This document shows, in pieces, positions 29,705 to 37,955 of a DNA stretch of 59,636 bases. Source of the DNA: Deltaproteobacteria bacterium (lineage in GTDB: Bacteria > Myxococcota_A > Polyangia > Polyangiales > Ga0077539); contig CANJUR010000023.1 in assembly GCA_947477565.1 (NCBI GenBank), positions 1 to 59,636 of the forward strand. Direction: 5' to 3'. The notes beneath the pieces are model-generated. The model worked only from the letters and a program-made list of their open reading frames with translations. It was not told the DNA's origin and did no database searches. Made by a program: the position numbers and the translations under genes. Numbering within the stretch: the first letter of the stretch is position 1; each line of letters opens with the position of its first letter.

Positions 29705-30334
29705 ATGAAGGTCGTCATCGACGCTTCAAACCTCCGCGGCGGCGGCGGTTTGACTCACCTGCTGTCCCTACGGACAGCGGCCTCCCCCGAACGTCATCGC
29801 ATCTCCGCCGAAACTTCGGTCGCCGACGCGGCCCACGCGATGTGCGCTGCGGGGCTCCCTATCGCGATGGAGTTTGTCCGCCCGTCGGACGACCGACCGT
29901 CTGAACAAGCGCTCACCGCGCGCCTTGCGAAGTACGAGCCGAACGGCCGCTACATGGACTTGCGGGGCGGCCTCGCACACGCCGATGTGGCGCAGTGCTA
30001 CCAGCGCGCAGAGGCGTTCGTGTACGGGTCAAGCAGCGAAAACCGACCGAACATCTTGATCGAGGCGATGGCTTCTGGGCTCCCGATCGCGAACTCGTCC
30101 CGGGGCCCGATGCCCGAGGTGCCTGGCGATGCGGGCGTGTACTTCGACGCGGAAGACCCCGCGGCGCTGGCGCTGCAACTGCGCGCGCTCGTGGACTCGG
30201 CTGAACTCCGCAGCACCCTTGCGCAACGGGCATTCGACCGCGCGGCCCGGTACAGCTGGAATCACTGTGCTGAGCAGACGTTCGCTTGCCTCGCGTCGGT
30301 GCTCAATGACCCCGACGCCGGGCGAACGCGGTAG
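29705..30334 (+). CDS. GT4-like glycosyltransferase, internally shortened
   Basis: A 209-residue product of a family whose members normally run about 350-380 residues. Residues 1-22 (MKVVIDASNLRGGGGLTHLL) are the usual N-terminal start. From about residue 35 the sequence jumps into the C-terminal GT4 domain (LPIAMEFVRP, YMDLRGGLAHADVAQCYQRAEAFVYGSSSENRPNILIEAMASG). About 150 residues of the acceptor-binding Rossmann domain are missing without a stop codon. Either an in-frame deletion inactivated it, or it acts with another subunit. It lies 22 bp after the previous gene. Confidence 0.75.
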   Translation: MKVVIDASNLRGGGGLTHLLSLRTAASPERHRISAETSVADAAHAMCAAGLPIAMEFVRPSDDRPSEQALTARLAKYEPNGRYMDLRGGLAHADVAQCYQRAEAFVYGSSSENRPNILIEAMASGLPIANSSRGPMPEVPGDAGVYFDAEDPAALALQLRALVDSAELRSTLAQRAFDRAARYSWNHCAEQTFACLASVLNDPDAGRTR

Positions 30335-30349
30335 AGGAGAGACACGAGC

Positions 30350-32200
30350 GTGTGTGGAATCGCTGGAGTTCTGGGTGATCTGCGAGGAATCTCGACCGCC
30401 GCAATGTTGGACTCACTCGCGCACCGGGGCCCAGACGCCGACGGCACGCACACGATCCCATTGGCGGACGGCGCTGCGCTTTGGTTTGGCCACCGTCGGC
30501 TGGCCATCCAGGATCTCTCGGACGCCGGTCGCCAGCCCATGCTCGGCCACGATGGCCGCCGGGTCATCGTGTTCAACGGCGAGATCTACAACTTCAAGGA
30601 GCTACGGGAGACGCTCACCTCGGAGGGTGAGCGCTTCACCACCGGGACAGACACGGAGGTGATCCTCGCGGGCTTTCGGCGCTGGGGCGAAGGCGCGCTC
30701 GAGCGCTTCCGGGGGATGTTCGCGTTCGCGCTCTACGATCCAGACGAGGGCACCCTCACCCTCGCCCGCGATCGACTCGGCGAGAAGCCGCTCTATTACG
30801 TGGCGAGTAAAGACCGCTTCGCTTTTGCGTCGGAGGTGAGGGCGCTGACTGCGTCTGGCGTCGCCGAGCGCGAGCTTGATCCCGACGGGCTCGACGCCTT
30901 CCTGACGTTCGGCTCGACGGCCGACCCGTACACGCTCGTACGCGGAGTGCGCGCCGTGGCAGCGGGCGAGGTCGTGGTGCTTCGCGCCGGGGCACTTCAC
31001 CGGCGACGGTACTGGAGCCTCCTGGGGCTCGATGCCCCGGGTCCTGGCAGCCGGGCGGCGGCGGTTGAGGCGGTGCGTGAGCGACTCCGCTCGGCCGTGC
31101 GTCGGGTGATGGTCGCGGATGTCCCGGTGGCGGTGTTGCTCTCCGGCGGCATCGATTCGTCTTCGAATGTGGTGCTGCTGTCCGAGCAGCGATGGTCGAA
31201 CATCAACACTTTCAGCGTGGTGTTCGGCGGGGCGGACGCGGCCTTCAGCGAGGCGCCGTTCTCGCGCCTGGTATCCGAACGCTTCCAGACAAAACACCAG
31301 CAGGTGGAGGTGAGCGTCGCGGACGCCCGATCGCTCGTGGCATGCGGAATCGACGCGATGGACCAGCCGAGCCTCGACGGGGTGAACACCTACCTGGTGT
31401 GCGACGCGATCCGGCGTGCGGGCATCAAGGTCGCGGTGTCCGGGCAAGGGGCGGACGAACTCTTCCTCGGGTACCCGCAGAGGCGGATGTTTGCGGGCCT
31501 CCTGACGGCGAGCGAGGCGACGCCGGCGCTGGTGAAGTGGGCAATCGGTGCGCTGCGCGGGCGTTGGCCGGTGCCGGACGACCACGCGGGCGAGAAGGTG
31601 CTGGCGGCGATCGGAGCGGGTGACCCGGTAGCGGGCGCGTACCTGGCGCAGCACTCGGTGTTCGCGCACCCCGCGATCGAGAGACTCCGCGGCGGGCGTC
31701 GGCCGGAGCCCACTCGCTTCATCGAAGCGGTCGGCGGCCGGTCGCCGCTCGATCGACTCTCGCGCCTCGAACTCACGCACTACCTGAAGAACACGCTGCT
31801 CCGAGACGGCGACCAGATGAGCATGGCGCACTCGCTTGAGATGCGGGCGCCGTTCCTGGACACCGACTTGTTGGAGCAGGTCGTCGCGATCGATCCGCGA
31901 TGGAAGATCGACCCGAAGCGCAACAAACCGCTGCTGCTCGACGCCGTGGGACCGGCTCTCCCGCGCGAAGTATGGGACCGCCCGAAGCGCGGCTTCGGCC
32001 TGCCGTACGACCGCTGGCTACGCGAGGGCCTCGACCTGGGCGAGCCCGACGGACCGGAGATGGGCCTCGATCCGGCGGCGGTGCGCGCAGTGCGGGCGAG
32101 CTTCCTCGCGGGCACACAATACCCGCGGTATTGGTCGCTGACTGTGCTCTCGCGGTGGGTCCGTCGCGAGCGCATGGGCACCTCCTGGCTACGCGGCTGA
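30350..32200 (+). CDS. asnB: asparagine synthase (glutamine-hydrolysing), copy 2
   Basis: A 616-residue protein with GTG start and GAGGAGA 9 nt upstream. Cys2 in MCGIAG is the glutaminase nucleophile, with NGEIYNFKELRETL. The synthetase domain has LLSGGIDSSSNV and SGQGADELFLGYPQRRMF. It is clearly a diverged paralogue of the 25688 gene, not a recent duplicate: the synthetase halves differ substantially. It is separated from the truncated glycosyltransferase by 15 bp, so it belongs to the polysaccharide operon. It is probably a sugar-acid amidotransferase. Confidence 0.92.
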   Translation: MCGIAGVLGDLRGISTAAMLDSLAHRGPDADGTHTIPLADGAALWFGHRRLAIQDLSDAGRQPMLGHDGRRVIVFNGEIYNFKELRETLTSEGERFTTGTDTEVILAGFRRWGEGALERFRGMFAFALYDPDEGTLTLARDRLGEKPLYYVASKDRFAFASEVRALTASGVAERELDPDGLDAFLTFGSTADPYTLVRGVRAVAAGEVVVLRAGALHRRRYWSLLGLDAPGPGSRAAAVEAVRERLRSAVRRVMVADVPVAVLLSGGIDSSSNVVLLSEQRWSNINTFSVVFGGADAAFSEAPFSRLVSERFQTKHQQVEVSVADARSLVACGIDAMDQPSLDGVNTYLVCDAIRRAGIKVAVSGQGADELFLGYPQRRMFAGLLTASEATPALVKWAIGALRGRWPVPDDHAGEKVLAAIGAGDPVAGAYLAQHSVFAHPAIERLRGGRRPEPTRFIEAVGGRSPLDRLSRLELTHYLKNTLLRDGDQMSMAHSLEMRAPFLDTDLLEQVVAIDPRWKIDPKRNKPLLLDAVGPALPREVWDRPKRGFGLPYDRWLREGLDLGEPDGPEMGLDPAAVRAVRASFLAGTQYPRYWSLTVLSRWVRRERMGTSWLRG

Positions 32201-32234
32201 GCACCGATTACCGACCGATTCTTTGGAGACCTCG

Positions 32235-33350
32235 ATGAGCGTATCGAATCCGGTGGTGTTCGTGGCGGGCGCGCGACCCAACTTCATGAAGGTCGCGCCG
32301 ATGTTACGCGCGATGACCGCGGCCGCAGCGCCCTTCGCGCGAGTGCTGGTGCACACCGGACAGCACTACGACGCGGCGATGAGCGACGTGTTCTTCCGCG
32401 AGCTTGGGATGCCCGCGCCGGACGTACACCTCAACGCGGGATCGGGCTCGCACGGCGCGCAGACCGCGCGGGTGCTTGCGTCCTTCGAGGAGTACCTGTT
32501 GAGCGGCGCGACGCGTCCCCGCGGCGTGGTGGTGGTTGGCGACGTCAACAGCACGATGGCGTGCGCGCTCGCGGCGGTGAAACTGGGCATCCCGGTGGCG
32601 CACGTCGAAGCGGGGCTACGCTCCTTCGACCGGACGATGCCCGAGGAGATCAACCGCCTCGTGACTGACTCCATCTGCGACCTCTTGCTGACGAGCGAGC
32701 GCGCCGGGGAGGCCAACCTTACCCGGGAGGGTATTCCGGCGGATCGCGTGCGCTTTGTTGGCAACGTGATGATCGACACGCTGATGCACCAACTCCCGAC
32801 CGCACGATCGCTCGCGGTGCCCGAGTCGATGGGTCTGGCGCCGCGGGGTTACGCACTGGTGACGCTGCACCGACCATCCAACGTAGACGAGCCCCGGCGG
32901 CTCACGGCGCTGGTCGGTTTGCTGGAGCAGGTTGCAGCGCGGAGGGCGGTGGTCTTCCCTGCGCATCCACGCACGCACGAACGGCTTGAGCGGTTTGGCC
33001 TGCTGGAGCGACTGCGCGGCAACGCTTCCATCCACCTGCGCGATCCGTTGGGCTACCGGGAAAACCTCGGACTGATGGCCGACGCTGCGCTGGTGCTGAC
33101 CGACTCTGGTGGAATCCAGGAGGAGACGACGGCGCTGGGGGTGCCATGTCTTACCTTACGAAGTAATACCGAGCGACCGGCGACGGTAACGGACGGCACC
33201 AACACACTCGTGGGCGACGACCTCGACGCGGCCTGGGCCAGCGTGCTCACGGTGCTTGATGGCAGCTACAAGCGGGGCCGAACGGTGGAGGGCTGGGACG
33301 GCCACGCCGCGGATCGCGTCGCCCGCGTACTGATCGACGCGTGGCAGTGA
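32235..33350 (+). CDS. wecB: UDP-N-acetylglucosamine 2-epimerase (non-hydrolysing)
   Basis: A 371-residue epimerase producing UDP-ManNAc for the glycan. The ATG at 32235 has GGAG 6 nt upstream and was preferred to an in-frame TTG 12 nt earlier. Signatures: ARPNFMKVAPML, HTGQHYDAAMSDVFF, VVGDVNSTMACALAA, HVEAGLRSFDRTMPEEINR, LTLHRPSN-type segment and TDSGGIQEE. Its stop overlaps the next gene start. Confidence 0.94.
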   Translation: MSVSNPVVFVAGARPNFMKVAPMLRAMTAAAAPFARVLVHTGQHYDAAMSDVFFRELGMPAPDVHLNAGSGSHGAQTARVLASFEEYLLSGATRPRGVVVVGDVNSTMACALAAVKLGIPVAHVEAGLRSFDRTMPEEINRLVTDSICDLLLTSERAGEANLTREGIPADRVRFVGNVMIDTLMHQLPTARSLAVPESMGLAPRGYALVTLHRPSNVDEPRRLTALVGLLEQVAARRAVVFPAHPRTHERLERFGLLERLRGNASIHLRDPLGYRENLGLMADAALVLTDSGGIQEETTALGVPCLTLRSNTERPATVTDGTNTLVGDDLDAAWASVLTVLDGSYKRGRTVEGWDGHAADRVARVLIDAWQ

Positions 33351-34099
33351 GGGTCGGCCTCGACGCGGCGACGCTTGCGGAGAAGCTGCGTCCACCGCGC
33401 GCGCTCACGGTGGTGGAAGGTGCTCTGCTGGCAGAGCCCGCGGCGGGATCGACGACTGCCTGGCTGGCGTGGTGGTCTGGCGCTCCCGCTTCACTGGCGG
33501 CGGTGATCGCACGCGCACGCGCCGCCGGGGCGAGCCGTCTGACCTTCGGCGGACCGCCCGGAAACTACGTCGAGAGCGGTGTGAACGCGGACGACACCGA
33601 GCGGGTGGCGGCGCTGATCACGGCGGGCTTCACGCCGGGCGAAGCTCACCTCGACCTGCGGGTGAGCACCCGTGTTGCGTCCGTGGGGACGAGCGGTGTG
33701 ATCGTGCGTCGGTGCGGGGAAGACCTGAGCGACGCCGTCGACGCGGCCTTCGGGGCGGGCTGGGCGTGGGAGGTGGCGCGGGCCCGAGCGCACGGCGGGG
33801 TCTACGTGGCTCGCGAGAACGACGGCAAACTGCTCGGCTTTGCGGCTCACTCAGGCAACCTCGCGCATCGTGGAACCTTCGGCCCCGTTGGGGTCTTGCC
33901 CGGCGCTCGCGGCCGGGGCGTCGGTGCCGCTCTCTCCCGGGCGGTCTTTGTCGATTTGCGCACGCGCGGATTCGACGAGGCGCTGGTGCCCTGGGTCGCC
34001 ACTGGGACGGTCGGGTTCTACGAGTCGCTGGTGACGATTCTCGGGCGTACGCGGCGCCTCGCGCTGACCTTGAACCTCACCGGTAGGGGCTCGCCTTGA
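33341..34099 (+). CDS. GNAT-family N-acetyltransferase
   Basis: A 252-residue protein with two possible GTG starts: 33341, or 33347, which gives the typical 4-nt GTGA overlap with wecB. The C-terminal half is a GNAT fold: GVYVARENDGKLLGFAAHSG and the acetyl-CoA loop VGVLPGARGRGVGAAL. The N-terminal half is less conserved and may be a degenerate second GNAT module. It probably acylates an amino sugar. Its 3' end overlaps the convergent kinase gene by 23 bp. Confidence 0.8.
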   Translation: MAVRVGLDAATLAEKLRPPRALTVVEGALLAEPAAGSTTAWLAWWSGAPASLAAVIARARAAGASRLTFGGPPGNYVESGVNADDTERVAALITAGFTPGEAHLDLRVSTRVASVGTSGVIVRRCGEDLSDAVDAAFGAGWAWEVARARAHGGVYVARENDGKLLGFAAHSGNLAHRGTFGPVGVLPGARGRGVGAALSRAVFVDLRTRGFDEALVPWVATGTVGFYESLVTILGRTRRLALTLNLTGRGSP

Positions 34100-35399
34100 G
34101 CCCTTCGGGGGTCGCCTCCCCGGGCCGGGGCTGCCGACGGCGCACCATCGGCTGACGCGCCGGGGTTGGCGGCACGAGCACGGGAAGATCGATCACGGGT
34201 GCCACGAGCACGGTCTGCGCGGCCTCGCGCAGCGCGACTGTCGGAAGGGGAGCGGCGGGGAGCGGCGGCGATACCGGGGCGAGTCCGCGCGCGACGACCG
34301 GCGGCGGATCGGCATGGTTCGATGAGCGCCACGCGGCCGCGGTGACGAGGCTGCCGAAGGCGATCATCGCTGCGACGGCGACACGACTGCGCCACCGGGC
34401 GACTCCGAGATTGGGGGAGAGGGCGGCGTCGAGGGCATCGACCACAGCGCGAGCGTCGGCGTAGCGGTCCTCGCGAGACTTCGCGAGCAGGCGCACCACG
34501 AGGGCATCGACCGTCGCAGGAATACATGTCTCTGTAAGCCGCGACGAGGGCCGCGGTATCGCAGCATGGTGGTGTTTGTACATCACCTCCATCGGGGTCT
34601 TTCCGTCGTAAGGCAGCGCTCCGGTGAGGAGTTCAAACAGGATACATCCGAGGGCATAGAGGTCCGCCCGATGGTCTACGAGGGCGCCATCGGAGCCCTG
34701 CTCCGGAGCCATATAGTGCGGCGTCCCGAGGACGACCCCATCGAGGGTGATCGGGGCGCGCCCCTGATCGTCCTCAATGACCTTGGATATCCCGAAGTCG
34801 AGCACCTTGGCGTAGTCGCCATCGTGCCGTGACAGCACCATCACGTTCTCGCTCTTGAGATCGCGGTGAACGATGCCCTTTGCGTGCGCGGCGCTGAGGG
34901 CGTCCGCGACCTGGCGCACGATGCCGAAGGCCCGCGCCACCGGAAGCCTACCCTCGCGGCGCAGGAGTCCAGCGAGGTCGATGCCTTCGATGAGTTCCAT
35001 CACGAGGTATGCGTCGCCTTCGGGGCTGTGCCCGAAGTCGATGACCTCGATGATGTGCGGGTGCCCGATCGCGGCGGCGGCCTGTGCCTCCCGGTGAAAT
35101 CGCGCGAGCGCCTCGGTGTTTCGTGCGAGATCCGCACGCAGGATCTTCACTGCGACGGGGCGACCGACAGCGAGGTGCCTCGCACGGTAGACGATGCCCA
35201 TTCCACCGAGTGCGAGCACGGACTCGATGGCATAGCGACCGCCGAGCACGCGGCCGATCGCGGCCTCGATGCCTTCGGTGGCGGCCTGCGAGGGGGGCGT
35301 AACGGCGGGGGTCCCGCGCACGATGCGCACGGTGTTGATCCGCTCCGCGACGGGGGGAGAAGGCTCCATCGTCGGCGTCGCGGTCGTCGAGGCGCTCAC
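34077..35399 (-). CDS. Ser/Thr protein kinase with Pro-rich C-terminal tail
   Basis: A 440-residue kinase. The GTG at 35399 overlaps the upstream gene stop as GTGA and was preferred to ATG 35369. The kinase domain (about residues 40-310) shows LALGGMGIVYRARH, VAVKIL, HRDLKSENVMV, a canonical DFG (LDFGISK) and HYMAPEQ. One membrane segment (VAVAAMIAFGSLVTAAAW) follows, then a Pro/Val/Ala-rich periplasmic tail. It is coupled to the upstream TPR/barrel protein gene, whose product may be a substrate or partner. Confidence 0.92.
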   Translation of the reverse strand: MSASTTATPTMEPSPPVAERINTVRIVRGTPAVTPPSQAATEGIEAAIGRVLGGRYAIESVLALGGMGIVYRARHLAVGRPVAVKILRADLARNTEALARFHREAQAAAAIGHPHIIEVIDFGHSPEGDAYLVMELIEGIDLAGLLRREGRLPVARAFGIVRQVADALSAAHAKGIVHRDLKSENVMVLSRHDGDYAKVLDFGISKVIEDDQGRAPITLDGVVLGTPHYMAPEQGSDGALVDHRADLYALGCILFELLTGALPYDGKTPMEVMYKHHHAAIPRPSSRLTETCIPATVDALVVRLLAKSREDRYADARAVVDALDAALSPNLGVARWRSRVAVAAMIAFGSLVTAAAWRSSNHADPPPVVARGLAPVSPPLPAAPLPTVALREAAQTVLVAPVIDLPVLVPPTPARQPMVRRRQPRPGEATPEGLKASPYR

Positions 35400-36385
35400 A
35401 GGTGAAAGCTGACGGAGAGACCGATGGATGACAAGAGCGCCGCACCGTCGAGGAGACTGAGTTCCTGCCACGAGAAGCGCCCGTAGAGCCCGGCGGAGAA
35501 ACGTGGATGGAAGAGCACATCGACCTTGAGGGTGATGCCGCCAAGAAACACCGCGGAGCCGACCGGGCCTTCGCGTCCGCGGCATATCGAGTCGCAGTGA
35601 CGGAGAATCCCGGCATGGACGAGCACCGCGAGGTCGAAGTCGTCACCGACAAAGGTCCAGCCAAGTTCGCCAGTGAACACCTGCGGTCCGCCGTCGGTGT
35701 CAATCGCCAGTCCATGCGCTAGCAGCGTCAGCGAGCGGCCAAAGAACACGGTGGCCTCCAGGCCGACGGCGAGGTTCTGCCGATCGCGGGGCGCAGCAAA
35801 TCCACCGATGAGACCGAGGCGAAAAGATAGCAAGCGATGCCGCCGTCGATCGACGATCCGTTCGTATGAACTCGCCGGGAGCACCACAGTGGCGGCAACC
35901 ACTGCGACGGGAACCACTGCGACGGGAACCACTGCGACGGGAACCACTGCGGCGGGCACCACTGCGACGGGAACCACTGCGGCGGGCACCACTTCAGCTG
36001 GGATCTCGATGGGATGCTGTGCGGCGAACAGGGTGACGATGGTCTGCCGCACAGAGCCCGCGTCCGTGGCTTCTGGAGCCTGGCGGAGATACTCCTCGTA
36101 GGCTTCGATGGCGGCGCCGATGTGCCCGACTCGCTCCTCGGCCCGAGCGACGTTGAAAAGCGTCGCAGGATGAGGCGAGAGCTCCTGTGCCCGCCGGAAG
36201 TCGTTAAGCGCACGCGGGTAGTCACCCTCCCGCCATGCGCGCACTGCGGCGTTGAAAGCCGCCTGTGCGCTAGCACGCCGCCGACGTGGATCGACTGTCT
36301 GGGCCGACGCGCAAACGCCGAGAAGGTCGATGGCTGCGACCATTGGGAGCATCCATCGCCAGCGCTGTCGCCGCGGAGCTGCCAT
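35396..36385 (-). CDS. TPR-containing envelope protein with repeat linker and barrel-like C-terminus
   Basis: A 329-residue protein starting MAAPRRQRW with a signal peptide ending at CASAQ. A short TPR pair (AFNAAVRAWREGDYPRALNDFRRAQELSP, PATLFNVARAEERVG) is followed by a Val/Pro/Ala linker made of a five-residue repeat (VVPVA/VVPAA, 15 bp each). The C-terminal part has alternating hydrophobic and charged strands (LGLIGGFAAP, VGLEATVFFGRSLTLL) ending SVSFHL, as in outer-membrane barrels. It is translationally coupled to the kinase. Its function is unknown. Confidence 0.75.
   Translation of the reverse strand: MAAPRRQRWRWMLPMVAAIDLLGVCASAQTVDPRRRRASAQAAFNAAVRAWREGDYPRALNDFRRAQELSPHPATLFNVARAEERVGHIGAAIEAYEEYLRQAPEATDAGSVRQTIVTLFAAQHPIEIPAEVVPAAVVPVAVVPAAVVPVAVVPVAVVPVAVVAATVVLPASSYERIVDRRRHRLLSFRLGLIGGFAAPRDRQNLAVGLEATVFFGRSLTLLAHGLAIDTDGGPQVFTGELGWTFVGDDFDLAVLVHAGILRHCDSICRGREGPVGSAVFLGGITLKVDVLFHPRFSAGLYGRFSWQELSLLDGAALLSSIGLSVSFHL
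35896..36000 (-). repeat. seven 15-bp tandem units in a linker
   Basis: Units of the form GAACCACTGCGACGG (plus strand) with single-base variants, the last one degenerate. On the coding strand each unit encodes a pentapeptide of Val, Pro and Ala. The linker joins a TPR segment to a barrel-like domain. Confidence 0.9.
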
Positions 36386-36469
36386 CACGGAGGCGGAGGC
36401 TAGCACGCACCCCCGCGCGATCGGGGAGGTTGAGCGGACGCCCGAGATCGTGCGAGGTTCCCCGGAGAG

Positions 36470-36910
36470 ATGTCCGACAGCGTCCGCCGTTCGTTCAACG
36501 AGATCAGCGCGGAAGACCTGCTCACGGAGCAGGGAGTGCGCGTCGCTGAGTTGGCTCTGTGGTCGGCAACGTCGGACGGCCTCGTGGAGGCCCACGAACT
36601 CAACGGAATCGTGGCAACGATCCGGCAGGTTCCGGGTCTTGGTGACTTCGACGAGGACGACGCAAAGGCGCTCCTTGAGCACATGGAAGAGTTTGATGAC
36701 GACGGGAAGGTCACGGCGCGTCTTCACGCGCTAGCGGCAGGAATCACCGAGCAGGGACTGCGGCGAGCGGCGTTTCAATTGGCGGTGTATTGCGCTTCGA
36801 GCGACGGAGAGTTTTCCGAGGATGAGAAGGATTTCCTAGAGTGGCTCGCGTCAGCGTTCAATCTCGATCCCAACGCCGCGGAGGCGATGATCACCGAGGT
36901 CATCCCCTGA
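36470..36910 (+). CDS. TerB-like (tellurite-resistance-type) protein
   Basis: A 146-residue helical protein with two Asp/Glu-rich repeats: GLVEAHELNGIV and SSDGEFSEDEKDFLEWLASAFNLD. The D-G-x-x-x-x-E-x-x-x-L pattern repeated twice is typical of TerB-fold proteins that bind divalent metal. It is full length for the family. It is divergent from the TPR protein gene and overlaps the SDR. TerB-fold proteins occur in stress and signalling operons; no other Ter gene is here. Confidence 0.8.
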   Translation: MSDSVRRSFNEISAEDLLTEQGVRVAELALWSATSDGLVEAHELNGIVATIRQVPGLGDFDEDDAKALLEHMEEFDDDGKVTARLHALAAGITEQGLRRAAFQLAVYCASSDGEFSEDEKDFLEWLASAFNLDPNAAEAMITEVIP

Positions 36911-37653
36911 CGAGAATCGCCCTCATTCCTGGCGGTGCACGGGGAATCGGGCGCGCCGTCGCCCTGTCCCTGGCCGGGGCGGGGTGGCGCGTGGCGGTCG
37001 CGGCGCGAAGGGACTCCGACGACGTCCGTAGTTTGCGCGAGGCGCTCGGCGGCGATCACGATGTCTCGCTGTGCGATGTGAGCGATAACGCCTCTGCAAA
37101 ACATTGGGTTGCCACGGTCACCGAGCGCCTCGGGACTCCGGACGCGCTCATCCATGCTGCCGGGCCGTTTTTCCGCACGGCGCGCAGCACCGACGACGCG
37201 GGCGAGTGGCCGCGGGTGTTCGCGGACAATCTATTCGCGGTCGTGGGCCTCGCGGCGATCGTGGCGCCGGTGATGCGAACGCGCGAATGGGGTCGCGTGG
37301 TGGTCTTCGGACACGCGGGCGTGGCAACGCTGCGCCCGCCTCCAGGCATCGCCGCCTGGTACGCCGCGAAGGCGGCACTACTCTGCTTTGCCCGGGCGCT
37401 CGCCGCGGAGCACGCAGGCCATGGGGTCACAGTAAACTGCATCTCCCCCGGGGTGATCGACACCGGCGGCATGGAGAGCGAAGGCTTCCAGGGACTTGCA
37501 GCCACGGTCCCTGGAGGCATCGCTGGACGTCCGGAAAACGTCGCCGGATTGGTGATGTGGTTGCTCTCGGAGGAGGCCTCCCACGTTACGGGCTCAGAGA
37601 TTACCGTTGCGGGAGGATGGGATCTCCCGAAGGCAAAAAACCCGTCCAGGTAA
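36841..37653 (+). CDS. SDR-family oxidoreductase with altered active site
   Basis: A short-chain dehydrogenase of about 248-270 residues. The only ATG/GTG/TTG start is GTG 36841 inside terB; a CTG at 36907 overlapping the terB stop by 4 nt would begin closer to the fold (LTRIALIPGGARGIGRAV). The glycine motif PGGARGIG, NLFAVVG with its Asn, and GRPENVAGLVMWLLSEEASHVTGSEITVAGGW are typical. Where the catalytic Y-x3-K should be, the sequence reads AAWYAAKAALL, so Trp sits at the Tyr position and the Tyr is only three residues before Lys. The usual Ser (in VVVFGHAGVATL) is also absent. Catalysis may be altered or lost. Confidence 0.85.
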   Translation: MARVSVQSRSQRRGGDDHRGHPLTRIALIPGGARGIGRAVALSLAGAGWRVAVAARRDSDDVRSLREALGGDHDVSLCDVSDNASAKHWVATVTERLGTPDALIHAAGPFFRTARSTDDAGEWPRVFADNLFAVVGLAAIVAPVMRTREWGRVVVFGHAGVATLRPPPGIAAWYAAKAALLCFARALAAEHAGHGVTVNCISPGVIDTGGMESEGFQGLAATVPGGIAGRPENVAGLVMWLLSEEASHVTGSEITVAGGWDLPKAKNPSR

Positions 37654-37663
37654 AGTGGGCGAC

Positions 37664-37686
37664 TGCCCCGCAAGAACTGCGGGGCA
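37664..37686. terminator. bidirectional hairpin between convergent genes
   Basis: TGCCCCGCA and TGCGGGGCA form a perfect 9-bp stem around a 5-nt loop. It lies in the 47-bp gap between the SDR gene (plus) and the small basic-protein gene (minus). No U-run follows on either strand, so it may act by stalling or with Rho. Confidence 0.65.
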
Positions 37687-37700
37687 CCTTGAGGGAGGAG

Positions 37701-37850
37701 TTACTTCGTCTCGGCGGCCGGAGCGGCGGCTTCGAGATGCACCGGGAAAATCGGGGTGCCATTGGCGCGTCGGACACGCTTGTTGACCTTGCCGTTGGTG
37801 GTCTGCTTGCGGCGGCGAATACGGCTGGTCTGTTGGGTCAGCGAAACCAT
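37701..37850 (-). CDS. small basic protein of unknown function
   Basis: A 49-residue protein starting MVSLTQQTSR. It is strongly basic in the middle (IRRRKQTTNGKVNKRVRRANG) and then ends TPIFPVHLE plus an Ala-rich tail. An A/G-rich sequence including GAGAGGAG lies just upstream. The high density of Arg/Lys with Gln/Thr/Asn resembles small ribosome- or nucleic-acid-associated proteins. I do not recognise it as any named ribosomal protein. It is 105 bp downstream of the Cys-rich lipoprotein gene. Confidence 0.65.
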   Translation of the reverse strand: MVSLTQQTSRIRRRKQTTNGKVNKRVRRANGTPIFPVHLEAAAPAAETK

Positions 37851-37955
37851 AGGAAATACGCTCCTCTCAAAAGGGGATTCAGGGATAACGGGGCGCGGAA
37901 AGTAACGGGTGTGCTGGGGAGGCGTCAACCCCGGACGAGGCCGACGAGTGTGCAA

